A DNA stretch of 64,000 nt from Diaporthe sp. PMI_573 (lineage: Eukaryota; Ascomycota; Sordariomycetes; Diaporthales; Diaporthaceae): positions 124,001 to 188,000 of the forward strand of contig JAJTUP010000064.1 in NCBI GenBank assembly GCA_021399435.1. The letters run 5' to 3'. Shown here piece by piece: positions 46,257-57,254 of this stretch. The notes beneath the pieces are model-generated. The model saw nothing but the letters and a program-made list of their open reading frames with translations, was not told the origin of the DNA and made no database searches. Position numbers and translations under genes: made by a program. How positions within the stretch are numbered: the first letter of the stretch is position 1; every line of letters begins with the position of its first letter.

Positions 46257-47865
46257 GGTAGATGTGTGAGAGAGTGAGAATGGACGCAGCTTAAACCAAG
46301 CATCACCTCAGATAGCTTGGGGTGAATTAGGACATTTCTCTGCCGCTCCCCCCCTGGCTCTGATCGTTGTCAAGAGAGGCAAGAGAGGTACGGCCTGCTG
46401 TGAAATGCTGATGGGCTGCTCGTTGTGAGTTCGATGCTACTTTTGAAAACAAATATCCTGGTCAGAGGGCCGATAAGATGCCTCTTATTAGTATTCGCTC
46501 TGCATTGTAAAGGTCCTTTTCTCTATACTGAGGCCATTGCGTGTCTCCACCTGCGGCTACTTTTTAGGTCCATCGTGGAACAAGAGAGAAGAAATCACAG
46601 AATCGGTTCACCGATGATCCCGCATCGAAAGGTTCGGCACGGCAATTCTACGTTATGTCTTGTCCACGGTTAAAATTAGTACTTTCGTGCACTTTCCTTA
46701 TCCTTGTAAAGGGCCGGGTGATCCTCTCCTCGGCTTCGAATCCAGAGGACACTGGGGGCCGCATCAGCCCGGGCCTGTTCGTTCATGCGCTTCAGCAGGT
46801 GTCCAGAACAGGCTGGCGAACAGGAGGACCTGACAAGGGTCGGACGCATTCTAGGGTCGAGAGGCAGGTGGATCCCTGATCGCTTTGAACGAGCCACCAA
46901 GTTACAGGGTCGGGGACGAGCATATGTTACCCTGCATTTACACGTGTACGATGTCTGGCACAACCTGGCGTGACAATGTGTGGTGGACCAACGTGCAGGC
47001 GGCCATAAAACAAGCCGCCAATCCAAGGCCACAGGCAGGCATGGACGCCTTCGCCTTGCGGCGGGGAAACCTTGGTTGGTGTGCGGGCATCGCACACGAG
47101 CTCATCCCTTTCGCTTGGCTAGCAGCATGGTATTTGAACACCTGCCCGCATCTGCCCCCCGGAACAACCAACCCTGCCAACCCAACCGGGCCAACCATTA
47201 AGCCAAGCATTACCCTTGTGGTCATTTTGGGCAAAATGGCTCACAGCCTGAGATCCCTGTCGCCCTTGGCATCAGCCTGAAGAGCGATTGGATGCCTACC
47301 CACCGGCTCGACTGGCCGTCAGGCTAGCGCCTCTCTGTGCAACCTAAATAACGTACCCATTGGCCGTGGTCGGTTCCTCACTGCGTTACACCTGCAGCCC
47401 ATCTGCTCATCTGTTGGCACATTGACCTCCGGTTGATTCAAGGGGAGTTGATAAGGGCGCATGAGTGCACTCTGCGGCCATGGCTTGCATGGGTCACCCT
47501 GCCGTGGTACCCAACATATGACGACGGTAAACATCGCCCTTCCAAACAGTGTCTCATCGACGCTAACCATCGAGATCGGGAATCATTGAAGGAGAGCGCT
47601 TTACTGGTCGCCCGGACGCGGCCGATGGATGGATTTTATTTCGCCCGGGGGGACACACCCCAGAGGGCCTTGACGCGGCCGATGGACGCGGCCGATGGGT
47701 AAGCAGCCAGTGAGTCCAAAAGCTGCTTCAGAATATTCAAGTGGGTTCGACATCGATTGGCCTGAATGGAGAGGGGACACAAAAGGGTCATAGGGGTAGA
47801 AATGTTCATAACGTGGTTTACCACCCAGCGAGCGGTACCACCTAGCGAGCGATTTTCATCAAGTC
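46257..47865. other. Intergenic; no gene supported
   Basis: GC-rich with overlapping frames on both strands and no recognisable protein. Near 47615-47700 ACGCGGCCGATGG recurs three times; near 47820-47850 ACCAC(C)AGCGAGCG recurs twice. Confidence 0.35.
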
Positions 47866-47867
47866 TA

Positions 47868-48336
47868 CTGACTTTTGTCAACCCTAGCACCCACCGAGTG
47901 TAAAAGAATCAATTAAATTTGGCACCAATTGGTGCCAACTGGTCTTATTTGCTTACTTTCAATTAATTTCATTCATTTAGAGATGTTTGCATGGCTGCAG
48001 TGCTAGTCTGAAGTTGTTGACTTTTGGTGGGAAAATCGGCTTCCCCACCAAAATGGAGCATTTCAGCCATGCAAGATCAACCTCAATCTAGACCAGCCAG
48101 ACCAACTATTTGGGCAATCCGCCGCGGACCGCTTAAGAATGTACTATTATACACTCAGAATCTGACTGACTAGACCCTTCTACATCTTTCTTACAAGTTT
48201 TTGCATAATGCCCAGTCTCACCGCAGTTGCCACATCGTCGTTGAGGCGGTCCGCCGCGGTCCGCCTCAACGGCGAGGACTACTACCTCCTCCCCGCTCGA
48301 CCTTCGAGGCCAACCGGCAACAGCGAGGACTACCAC
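47868..48336 (-). pseudogene. 3' end remnant of a Fot1/pogo element of the same family as the intact one
   Basis: From about 47868 (GACTTTTGTCAACCCTAGCA) the sequence follows the left terminal repeat of the intact element at 52733, though diverged. The minus-strand coding tail at 48290-48133 carries a CCHC knuckle (CGNCGETGHYAKTC) and the same final residues SSQSDSECIIVHS. Beyond about 48300 the match is lost. It is an old truncated copy in the same orientation, 4.8 kb from the intact one. Confidence 0.8.
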
Positions 48337-48570
48337 ACCTCCCTGCTCGAAACGACACGACGGCGGTCGCTACACTACCCTGAGAGGTTTCCCCTACGAG
48401 GTTTCCCTCTCAGTTTTTGGGAATCCAGGTAGTAATGAAGCTTGGTGGAATGTTATGGACCTACAACCGGCGGTAGGAAAATAGCGAGAACGGCTTTGGC
48501 TTAGCATCACTGGATGAGATTTGTCTAATGGGTTGACTTGATTGTTATAAAGGGGATATCCCTTACCTAG

Positions 48571-50008
48571 CTAGACACGCCCTGTACCCTCTGAGATCAA
48601 GGTCTGGTCGTACCGCTTGCGGTGCGGCCCCCGGCGTAAAACAATATCATCATCATCATCATCCTCAGCGCCACCACTGATTTCACTACCCGGCCGCTTT
48701 CCATCATGTTCTATGTTAATCGTCCCCATGGGCTTCTGCACGACGCGTGATCTCCTTTTCTGTTCTTGTTCTCTCTTACCTTGCTGGCGGCTAGGAAATC
48801 CTTGATCAACACCTTCGAGGGCGGTATGAACCAAGTTCAAGGTCTCTTCCAGTTGGGCTACAACCCCAGCATATTTTGAGACCGGCTGTGATGCAAACCC
48901 TGTCGGGTTGCGTTGTCCTCGAGGAACCTGAGGTTTCGGTGGGGCGTGGGGCGTTGATTCATATGTAAGGTTCGTTCCTCTGGGAAGCCAGGAGAGCACT
49001 TCAAGTTGTTCCGGGTTAAAAGGAACTAAACCCGTCTTCTTAAACCCTGCCCGTATATTTTTGGGCGTTAGGGTCTCCTTATGGGCGGCGTGGAAGGTGC
49101 GAAAGAACTCTGGTTTGTCGATATGTGATGTGCGGGCTCTTATAAGGGTTCTGATTCCTTGACCGTACGCATATCTCAGTGGGCCAAAACACCCAGCGTC
49201 AAGTGGCTGAAGTAGGTGCGAGTGACCAGCAGGTGTGCAGACGGTGATAATCTTGTGAGCCCTGCAATATCTCTCAAAATCGGCTGAGGGTTGGTGTTCG
49301 TGCCCATTGAATATCAACATGCGGTAGATCCCCTTTGTACGTGCTGTGGTGTGATTCTGGAAATGTTCAATCCATTCCAGCACAGTGTCATCATCCGGCC
49401 ACCCGTGCTTTTGTAGTCTTGATAGCCCAGTCGCCAGGGACGCCGCCTTCGGTATACCAGCTGGCCAGATGCGCTTTAGCCTTGACAACCAGTAATGGCG
49501 GGATACACCACCCATCTGCGCTGATGCATTCAATCGCTGATGCTACCTCTTTGTCTCCACACCGGATTGATCTCTCTCGTTCCTGTTGACCGTTGCGTGT
49601 AATGACCATTCTAATGGTGGCTGGCCCCATTATGAAACTTGTGCGATCGAAGTTGTAAAGTTCGGAATCCTGGACATTGTACTTTTCACGTAGGTTGCGT
49701 ACTATATCGTACCATGCGTTTACACGGTCTGGATCTGGGAATGGCAGCCCTTGACGATCGTCAACACAGTCAACGCGTGTATTCAGGCGTGGTTCGGAGG
49801 TGATAAAGGTTTGCGCCCAAAACGTTCCGACACGGCCACCGTGGCGATCTCGGAGTAGAGAATTTGCCATATCTTCAACCTGTGCCAGTGTAGGCAAGTA
49901 TCCTCGTAGTTCAAGGTCAACTACATGTTGGATAAGCTCCTCCTCTTCTGCCTTGGTCAACTTCTTGGTGTTGGTCAGTGTGGCGTGTGATGGTGCTTGG
50001 CTGGCCAT
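48571..50008 (-). pseudogene. Inactive Fot1/pogo-type transposase, different family
   Basis: Minus strand from ATG at 50008 (MASQAPSHATL). It has a CENP-B-type helix-turn-helix (KLTKAEEEELIQHVVDLELR, then LAQVEDMANSLL) and a DDE core. The first Asp is in LYNFDRTSFIMG; the second catalytic position reads MLIFNGHEH, Asn instead of Asp; the third Asp is in HLLQPLDAGCFG. The frame changes near 49400 between GDWAIKTTK and KHGWPDDDTVLEW. The C-terminus has a poly-Asp run from an ATC microsatellite (48648-48665) and no CCHC knuckle. Two independent defects make it inactive. Terminal repeats not identified. Confidence 0.86.
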
Positions 50009-50286
50009 TTGGTATATTAAGGTTATGGGAATAGCCTGATAATTTTGGATTAGATATACTGCATACTCTGTACGGAAGAACAATGTTGTGTTGTTTTGTT
50101 CCGGTTCACATAAAATGAAACGCGACGAAACGCGTTTATTGTCACGACTCAAAGCACCTAACCTGAAGGGTTAGGGTCCTGTTACGTAAGCCGTTGGCTT
50201 GTCAAGACTCGCAACCTGTGCCGAGAGCCTATACGTAGTAAATAGAAGACCTGCCTGATCATCCTAACTGCTCAACATCCACCTGC

Positions 50287-50335
50287 CCTGGAACCGCCTG
50301 CCCGGAAACCGCCTGCCCGGAAACCGCCTGCCTAA
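50287..50335. repeat. 15-bp tandem repeat
   Basis: About three copies of ACCGCCTGCCCGGAA. Confidence 0.75.
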
Positions 50336-50441
50336 CCCCAAGCACTTCTTTCTAACGAAAGGCCTTGCTCAACAGGATAGCTTGCTAGCCGTTCCCCAGT
50401 TACATTATGGAGAGGACAAAAGCAAATGTATTTAACCAAGA

Positions 50442-52033
50442 TTACGACCGAACGAACTTGCCCATGGCCACCGTGGACACTAGAATAAGGCCACCGCAAC
50501 CCATGAAGATATGATCCCGATACGCATCACCTAGCACTTGAGCTTAGCATCTGGGTCGGCTCACGTCGACGATACGGAAAGAATACGTACCTTCTCGCAC
50601 AGAACCCATTGACACTACAACAAAGATGTTTAGCGGCATCCTCATGAACGCATAGATCCTCGCGCGGTTCTCGTCGCTGATAAGTTTGCCTTTCAAGTAC
50701 GCCATGCTCGGGGTATAAAGCCCAAGGCAGCAGCTCGAAGATGCAGAATGCCCAGAACGGAAACGATTCCTGCTGGGAAAGGACTACGAGCAGGAGACTC
50801 GACGCCGCGACAGAGACGGCCACCTGGACCGTATGTGAGGAGAGCTGCACTGAGTTCCCATCCCTGGTTACCCAGCTAAAGCACAGAGATCCGAAAGTCA
50901 AGGCAGACATGAAGTTTGCAAAGACAAGACCAAGAGGGGGAGGACCCCCGTCGGGACTCAAGGGTCTGGCTGAGATGAGTGCTTGGGACCAGAAGTACAC
51001 CATGATGTACACTGATCCTTCGAAAACGCATGTGGTGAGGGTGATGGCAACCAGCTTAAGGTCTATGAATTCCGGCTTAGCTTGTTTCAAACAGCGAAGG
51101 CAACTAGTAAACATACCTGACAGGGTGCCAAGTGTCGCTGCATACGAGAGTATACCAGGCGTGGAGCCTCTGTTGGCAGACGCACCGTGATTCTCGGCCT
51201 GTAGGAGAGCGATTTGTTAGTACAAATAGCTGCGGGAGGTAGTTAGGGGGTGAATAGGTACCCATTGCTGCATAATTAAGAACATAGCGGAAACCAAGCA
51301 GAAGACGCTGGCCAAGAACGGGGCTTTTTCTGAGTTGAAGAGATTGACAAGAACTTCTGCAGTCACACCACAGGCCACAGCCACGAACCCGTTCACCATC
51401 GACACATCCCCAAGGATTGAGCTGAGCCTGCTAGACTCATTGAATCCCAGCTTATGGAATTCAGCAACCATCCAAGTCTCAAACGCGGTAAAGAGCAAAG
51501 ACGTGCTGACACCACCTAGTGACCTTCCGAGGAATAACAGCCTCAAATCATTAGAGAGCACAGTTAGGGAAGAGACAGAATAGATGATGCAGTATGAAAT
51601 GCATGCTCGCTTCCGGCCGAAGCGGTCGGCGATGCTCCCTACGAGTGTTGAACTGATGGCACCTGCGGCGAACCCGGTGGCAAAGAGAGCGGCGACGGTC
51701 GATTCGGGGAGCTTGTGGGTATTCTTGTAGAGACTATAGGTGAAGGAGCCCTGACGTGTAAGATTCGTTAACACAGGGCCAAATGATATAACGAGGAGGG
51801 TCCCATACCTGGAGCCAGTCCGCTCCCACAGCTAAGATGTAGACTCTGAGGAAGCGGTTGCGGAAAGCGTGAAATCTCTCCGTCAATGCGTCTCCATGGG
51901 TATCGTGGATCTCCTCCTCTATTGTGTCCAGTGTGTTGGCGTTCGTCTTCTGCCTTCTCTGGTACCGCCCGTACGCTGCCATTGCGAGGAGGAAAACCAG
52001 CACGGTGAGATTTGAGCTGTAGATGTCTACCAT
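50442..52033 (-). CDS. MFS molybdate-anion transporter-like protein (MFS_5 family), frame slip in exon 3
   Basis: Membrane transporter, about 469 residues if the frame slip is ignored. Minus-strand exons: 52033-51809, 51750-51262, 51198-50591 and 50530-50442; introns 58, 63 and 60 bp, all GT-AG. Diagnostic pieces: SNLTVLVFLLAMAAYG (TM1), YILAVGADWLQ, LPESTVAALFATGFAAG, VGSIADRFGRKRAC (MFS loop motif), LGRSLGGVSTSLLFTAFETW, then in exon 3 SMAYLKGKLISDENRARIYA and MRMPLNIFVVVSMG, and exon 4 HIFMGCGGLILVST. Near 50711-50737 the frame changes: the stretch up to FCIFELLP is in one frame and YTPSMAYLKGK in another. Exon 3-4 splicing works only in the second frame. Start at 52033 (MVDIYSSNL). Family members import molybdate; function here is by homology. 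Confidence 0.8.
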
Positions 52034-52730
52034 CTCGAGCACTCTTAAAGGGAATGAAGCTCTGAATAAGATAGAATGAGAATATTATGGGGACACAGAA
52101 CTTTAATGCAATGCAAATGTCACTGGGACGTCTTTTTTCTGTGAGACGCAAGTGTGGCTTCGGCGAGGTGTATAAATGTTGTCTGCATCTTACCCCCTGT
52201 AGCGCTACTCTCTAACCCGATAGAACTGCCAAGAAGAGCGGGGATTGCTCGGTCAGGGGCCGTGGCTGAGAAACGCGTAAGTGTCTGAGTGTACCTGCCC
52301 TAACCTTGGAACCTCAGGTGCCAAGGGATAGAGAAAGGGGGGCAGTTGTTCCGGGACGTGGAAACTCCGTCACGGCACACTCTGATCTGGGGGAGACTCC
52401 TGTGTTCACCCCTGAGTAGAAGACAGGAGAATATATATAAATAGGGCCTTGTTTGGGCTATGGAGGCCCTCCTCGATGTCTGCTTCAAACCTACAGCTGT
52501 TTGCTTCTTCCCACCCTTGACTGCCGTATATGACCTCTTCATCATGTTTCCTAGAAATTTACATGTGCTGGTATGTCTTGTAATGCGCATGTCCTGTCCC
52601 GTCCCATATTCCGATGAAGTCGAATTATTGGGGACTCCGAAAAGATAGATGTGGGCAAGTTGAGGAGTCGCAGGGCAAGGACACCCAACAAAGCCGGGGT
52701 CCAGACCTACGATAATCCTGACATATATGA
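52034..52730. other. Upstream region of the MFS gene; nothing else recognised
   Basis: 697 bp with no supported gene. GC-rich promoter sequence near 52140-52340, and a plus-strand 62-codon frame at 52460 without motif. Confidence 0.35.
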
Positions 52731-52732
52731 TA

Positions 52733-52904
52733 ACGTAGGTGGACAGTCAGCCGGTCAGGACACATGCCCGGTCAGTTTTGCTAACTCTGCTAACTTTTGC
52801 CAACCCTAGCACCCACCTGAGGCCAACATATCAATAAAAATTGGCACCAATTGGTGCCAACTGGTCCCAATTGCTTATTTTTAATTGATTTGGTCAATTT
52901 AGAG
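52733..52904 (+). repeat. Left terminal inverted repeat of the Fot1/pogo element
   Basis: 172 bp beginning ACGTAGGTGGACAGTC; inverse complement of 54886-55057 with one mismatch (A in GCTAACTCT here, G in the other copy). Contains a palindrome TTGGCACCAATTGGTGCCAA. Confidence 0.95.
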
Positions 52905-53054
52905 TGGTTGGGGTGGCTGCAGTGCCAGTCTGAAGTGGCTGACTTTTGGTGGGAAAATCGCGTTCCCCACCAAAATGGAGCATTTCAACCATGCAGAATC
53001 AACCTCAATCTACACCAGCCAAATCAACTATTTTGGCGGTCCGACGCGGACCGC

Positions 53055-54737
53055 TTAAGAATGTACTATTATACACTCTGAATCTGACTGACTAGACTCT
53101 TCTGCATCTTTCTCACAAGTTCTTGCGTTATGCCCAGTCTCGCCGCAGTTGCCACATCGTCGTTTGCTCGGTCCGCCGCGGTCCGCCTCCTCAGCACCAC
53201 CAGCCATTTCACCAGCCGGCCGCTTCCCCTTTTGTTTTTCTTCAATTATCACCTGAGATTCCTCAATACTAAGTGCCCCTCCAAGCTGGACCCGACTTCT
53301 TTTGGCCCTCCGGCGCTTGGCGAGCCCAATATTAGCCTTCTCAAGGGTACGGACCCGATCATTCAAAAGAGTAATCTGATGCGCCATTGCTTGTGCACCC
53401 TTTGTGAACTTCTCAATTGCCTGGATAATTGGTGTAGGGGAGCTGCCCTGATGGGCTGAGATCTTGCCCTTGATAAAACTTGATTGCTGGACAGTCTGGT
53501 GGGCATTGGAGGGTGTTTGTGATTCCCATTTCGATGGTGACACAGGGAGGGATTGTACTGGAGTTTGTAGGCGGACATCCAGCTTGGAAATGACAGAATC
53601 TGGGTTCCATGGAGAAATACCAGCCCCTCTGAACCCAGCTTTCATGTTTTCTTCCGTAAAGACCTTGTCGTGGGCTGCCTTAAACGCAATGAAGAACTCG
53701 GACTTGGTGATGTGGTTGATCGAGGCCCGGATGAAGAGGTTGATCTCATCGCCGTATGCACGCTTCAATAGCGAAAATAATGCAACGTCCAATGGCTGGA
53801 GTAGATGAGATGAATGTGGTGGCATGCTAATAGGGATAATGTTGTTTTCCTTGCAGTACTGTTCGAACTCTGCTGATACATGGCTCTCGTGTCCATCCAG
53901 GATGAGCATCCGGTATTTGCCCATTGTTCGCTTAATTGTATGCTTATTAAAGTGCTGAATCCATTCTAGACCAGTCTTGTTATCCGTCCATCCATTTGGA
54001 GTAGGCTTGATTACCCAATCGGCAGGAAAACCCGACTCTGTGGTCCAGTTTGCAAGGTGGTAGGCGCCTTGGACAATGACGAATGGCGGGATACACCAGC
54101 CCTTTGCATTGATGCATTCAATAGCTGTTGCCCGTTCACGGTTTCCAGGCTGTATAGATTTGGCCTTTCCATGCCGATCAGAGCGTGTAACAACCAGGGT
54201 TGAGGTTATCTGGCCCATCATGAAGCCAGTTTCGTCGAAGTTGTAGAGATCGTCATCTGTGATCCCATACTTGGCCATCATGTTGCGAAGTAGTCGGAAC
54301 CAGTTTCCAATGACCTCAGGATCTTCGCAGAGGGCCCTCTGGTAGTCGTAAGGCCGAGAGAATCTTGTTTTCAAGCTTGGTTGTGCATCCACAAAGCGTC
54401 GTGCCCATCTGGTGCCAACAGGCTTGCCATCACGCGACGCCAGCAGGAGGTTGGCCATATCTTCCACACCAGAAAGCCGCATTGGAAATCCTCGTGCATC
54501 TTGCTCAATGATGTATTGAACAAGTGTTTGCTCTTCGACTGGGTCAAGTTTATGCTTCTCGACGCGTGATTCTTCGCGACGGGGTCGGTTGTTCATCCTG
54601 TCGTTGAGTGTACTATAAGGGATGTTGAAGATCCGTGCAGCCTGGCGTGCACTTAAGGGTTTCTTTTGATTTTTTTTGGAATTTGTGATTGCTTGAAGGG
54701 CTAGAATGATCTTGTCTTCTTTTGAGTAGATTGGCAT
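53055..54737 (-). CDS. Fot1/pogo-type DDE transposase with C-terminal zinc knuckle
   Basis: 560 residues, no intron, ATG at 54737. Residues 1-60: psq-type helix-turn-helix (ALQAITNSKK, SARQAARIFNIPYSTLNDR). Residues 62-135: CENP-B-type DNA-binding domain (VEEQTLVQYIIEQDARGFPM). Catalytic DDE_1 domain: D168 (YNFDETGF), D281 (LILDGHESH) and D317 (LLQPLDVALF), giving DD35D spacing typical of pogo-type enzymes. Residues 430-490: helical segment with NDRVRTLEKANIGLAKRRR and a basic nuclear-type run. Residues 528-541: CCHC knuckle CGNCGETGHNARTC, then an acidic Ser-rich tail. Every catalytic residue is present. It cuts and pastes its own element at TA sites. It belongs to the same family as the remnant at 47868. 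Confidence 0.95.
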   Translation of the reverse strand: MPIYSKEDKIILALQAITNSKKNQKKPLSARQAARIFNIPYSTLNDRMNNRPRREESRVEKHKLDPVEEQTLVQYIIEQDARGFPMRLSGVEDMANLLLASRDGKPVGTRWARRFVDAQPSLKTRFSRPYDYQRALCEDPEVIGNWFRLLRNMMAKYGITDDDLYNFDETGFMMGQITSTLVVTRSDRHGKAKSIQPGNRERATAIECINAKGWCIPPFVIVQGAYHLANWTTESGFPADWVIKPTPNGWTDNKTGLEWIQHFNKHTIKRTMGKYRMLILDGHESHVSAEFEQYCKENNIIPISMPPHSSHLLQPLDVALFSLLKRAYGDEINLFIRASINHITKSEFFIAFKAAHDKVFTEENMKAGFRGAGISPWNPDSVISKLDVRLQTPVQSLPVSPSKWESQTPSNAHQTVQQSSFIKGKISAHQGSSPTPIIQAIEKFTKGAQAMAHQITLLNDRVRTLEKANIGLAKRRRAKRSRVQLGGALSIEESQVIIEEKQKGKRPAGEMAGGAEEADRGGPSKRRCGNCGETGHNARTCEKDAEESSQSDSECIIVHS

Positions 54738-54885
54738 TGTAGATGTTGAATTCTAGCGTGTTGAATATTTAAGTAGGTAGAGTGATGCGAGACTGACGCG
54801 AAAAATGGGAACGCGATCTGCACCAAAAACAAACCCGCCCACCCAAACTTTAAACTTTCAGACTGGCATTGCAACTCCACCACAC

Positions 54886-55057
54886 CTCTAAATTGACCAA
54901 ATCAATTAAAAATAAGCAATTGGGACCAGTTGGCACCAATTGGTGCCAATTTTTATTGATATGTTGGCCTCAGGTGGGTGCTAGGGTTGGCAAAAGTTAG
55001 CAGAGCTAGCAAAACTGACCGGGCATGTGTCCTGACCGGCTGACTGTCCACCTACGT
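54886..55057 (-). repeat. Right terminal inverted repeat of the Fot1/pogo element
   Basis: 172 bp, pairs with 52733-52904. Confidence 0.95.
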
Positions 55058-55059
55058 TA

Positions 55060-55632
55060 GACTAATCGAAATGTAATAATGTTACTCTGCCAAATCGTCT
55101 TGCGGTCGCTGTAGAGGTATCCAAGAATTCCGTGGTGGCTCGTTCAATAAGGCTCTTACGTCAATGACGGTACCTTCACCACTGGACTTCCCAAGTTTCC
55201 GCTGGGAAGTCAAATAAATTATGAGAGGTTATCGATAAGCTGTTGATAAGGATAAGCTAGCTGCTGGGGCGCGTGTTCACACTCTTCCGCTGCCAAATAA
55301 ATAGACCATGCGCTTGCATGTGACGACAGAAAGTGCCTCAAGTCTTCCCTTCACCTCCTTCACCTCTAGGAGGTGAAGAGAAGGAGGTATAGAAGCATAG
55401 GAAGAGTCTGTTCTATGACAGCCGACATAAAATGAAGGGCAACTAGGCGGGATCCAACGGAGCAATAAGCAGCTCCCCGGAAAATTGTCAAAGGAAGTTG
55501 TATCCAGCAGGGAAGATATACTTAGCAAGCATAAGTTTTGTGCGTTAAGGGTTCGGCGATATTCCAGTGTGAAAACTGCACTTAGGTTTTTAAGACGACC
55601 ACTAATTGTTATAACTACCATATTATGGGTAT
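55060..55632. other. Intergenic between the transposon and the carbonic-anhydrase-like gene
   Basis: No convincing gene. A minus-strand frame at 55277-55621 has no motif. CTCCTTCACCTC/GAGGTGAAG inverted copies at 55347-55385 could form a hairpin. Confidence 0.4.
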
Positions 55633-56428
55633 TCAGGAAACCACCTCCCTCATAGCCCCCGTCTCAATATCAAGTGCATAACCCACAATCTGAGCTTCTG
55701 CCGGTAAAAATGACCATCTCCTAATTTCTTCTACGTCCTGACGAATGCTCTCATCAACGCCGACACTAACGGATGATTAGTACGGCAAAAGTTCTACGGT
55801 GGATAATACTCACTCTCTGAAGGTGCCAAACCACTTGTCTTTGATTGAAGCAGCGTGGGCAGGGGCTCTGTGACTGAGTTTCGATCGTATCTCCTCGTCG
55901 GTAGTAAACAGTGCGCCGCAGTCTAAATTGTTGATCAGATAATTGCACTCTTGCTTAATTTGTAACGTCATTGATACATACCAGTGTGATGAACCACAAC
56001 GATCAGGTCAATGGGACTGATTGTCCCCATAACTTCAAGGCTTCGGAAAGCATCAACGGCGCGACCACCTGCGTTGCGAATTACCAGGGCCTCTAGGTTG
56101 GCATTAGCGTGAAGAAAGTCCAGTAATGTACCCAGACTGTTCACCTCCGAACCTAAGGCCAAAGTAGTCACGTGGGTCGACTCGAGCATCTGAACAAGTT
56201 ACTTCGGCTGTTAGTATGCGAGAATAATGAAGCCCTGGGGCAGCTAATACGAACGGATGCAGATGCTTCCTGGCTTGGGCTTCGTGCTGACTAGATCCCG
56301 TAACAAAGGCGGCGCTTGGTGATTTTCAAGTGATTCCCTTAGAAACTGTTAGCCTTTACAAAACAGATTTGGTCAAGCGTGACATGCTCATTCCGCTTAC
56401 GGAACTCCTTAAGCTTTAGACTGGCCAT
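55633..56428 (-). pseudogene. Beta-carbonic-anhydrase-like gene, probably decayed
   Basis: Minus strand. Coding pieces in order: FLRESLENHQAPPLLRDLVS and KPKPGSICI (about 56345-56255), ARVDPRDYFGLRFG (about 56190-56150), EALVIRNAGGRAVDAFRSLE and VVVHHT (about 56100-55982), DCGALFTTDEEIRSKLS and KDKWFGTFR (about 55924-55813), and VGVDESIRQDVEEIRRWSFL to the stop at 55633. They are joined by short GT-AG introns. The order, RNAGGR and HHTDCG are characteristic of beta-carbonic anhydrases. The zinc motif normally reads Cys-x-Asp-x-Arg; here the best splice gives Cys-Ile-His-Ala-Arg. The ATG exon (56428-56401) does not join in frame with the next piece. Either splicing is unusual or the gene is decaying. 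It is divergent from the NmrA-like gene. Confidence 0.72.
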
Positions 56429-57254
56429 GGTTGATGTAAGATCGTAGTAGACTGCAAGACAGAAAACAACTTATCGCACTATCGCCCAGACACAGAGATT
56501 GATATAGAGGGCAGTGATGAAATAGAAATCAGAATTCCTCCAGAGGGGTATACAATTGGTTACCTTGCTACATGAAATCGTCCTCAATCACCCTATTTAT
56601 TAATCATCTAGTACACCTAGAATCAAGTTCACTAAACACTTCTTCAGTGAGTTTCATTCGGAGAGCCAAATACAGTTAGGATTCCAGCATGAGCGGAATC
56701 ATTTTTGATTAGTGATGGCGTAACACAATCTCGGACGGCTTAACTTTCAGCCCGATGGTCAATATCCGACAAATATCCCGGGGATGCGGAACCTTCCATG
56801 CTGACGGTGATAAGCCGTAGAGGGAACAGTGGAGGCCGGCACGGGAGCAACTATCAGCCCGACAGTAGTAGCCTCGGCTTAGGGGCAGTCACTGTGGGGA
56901 CGCATTACTTAATTACAGGATGACCTACGACACCGGTTAGTCTTAACCGGACGGCGTTGTGTTATGTAAATGCGGGATGAATAGTAATCCGTGTTCTTTA
57001 CGAAATACTCCTCTGGCTCGGTCGATGCGACATCATCGGCCGACCAGGAGCCCGGAGCCCGGAGCGGACAAGCGGTATAATCTTGCACCGCCCTCGCATG
57101 AAGAGAACTTAATTTAATAAGCCCACTGTCACTTCAGGTGCACGTCAATCTACTATATAATGTTCTTTCGTCCAAGTTCAGTCGAGGGATTTAGATCTAG
57201 ACTCGTAACACTTGAACTTCTAGATACCGAACCAAATCTCAAACATTAATCAGA
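56429..57254. other. Divergent intergenic region (carbonic-anhydrase-like / NmrA-like)
   Basis: 826 bp with both promoters. GGAGCCC repeats near 57048-57064. No gene. Confidence 0.45.
57151..57160 (+). promoter_or_regulatory. TATA-like element of the NmrA-like gene
   Basis: TACTATATAA about 95 bp upstream of the ATG at 57255. Confidence 0.45.

Larger units (their letters stand above)
52733..55057 (-). mobile_element. Intact Fot1/pogo-type DNA transposon (2,325 bp)
   Basis: Flanked by TA on both sides (52731-52732, 55058-55059), the Tc1/mariner target duplication. It has 172-bp terminal inverted repeats and one uninterrupted 560-codon transposase. The repeats differ at a single base in 172. 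All parts needed for mobility are present, so it is probably young and possibly active. Confidence 0.95.

Noticed and set aside
46676..47280. Overlapping frames that might be a gene
   Set aside because: No recognisable protein pattern, Pro/Arg-rich on both strands.
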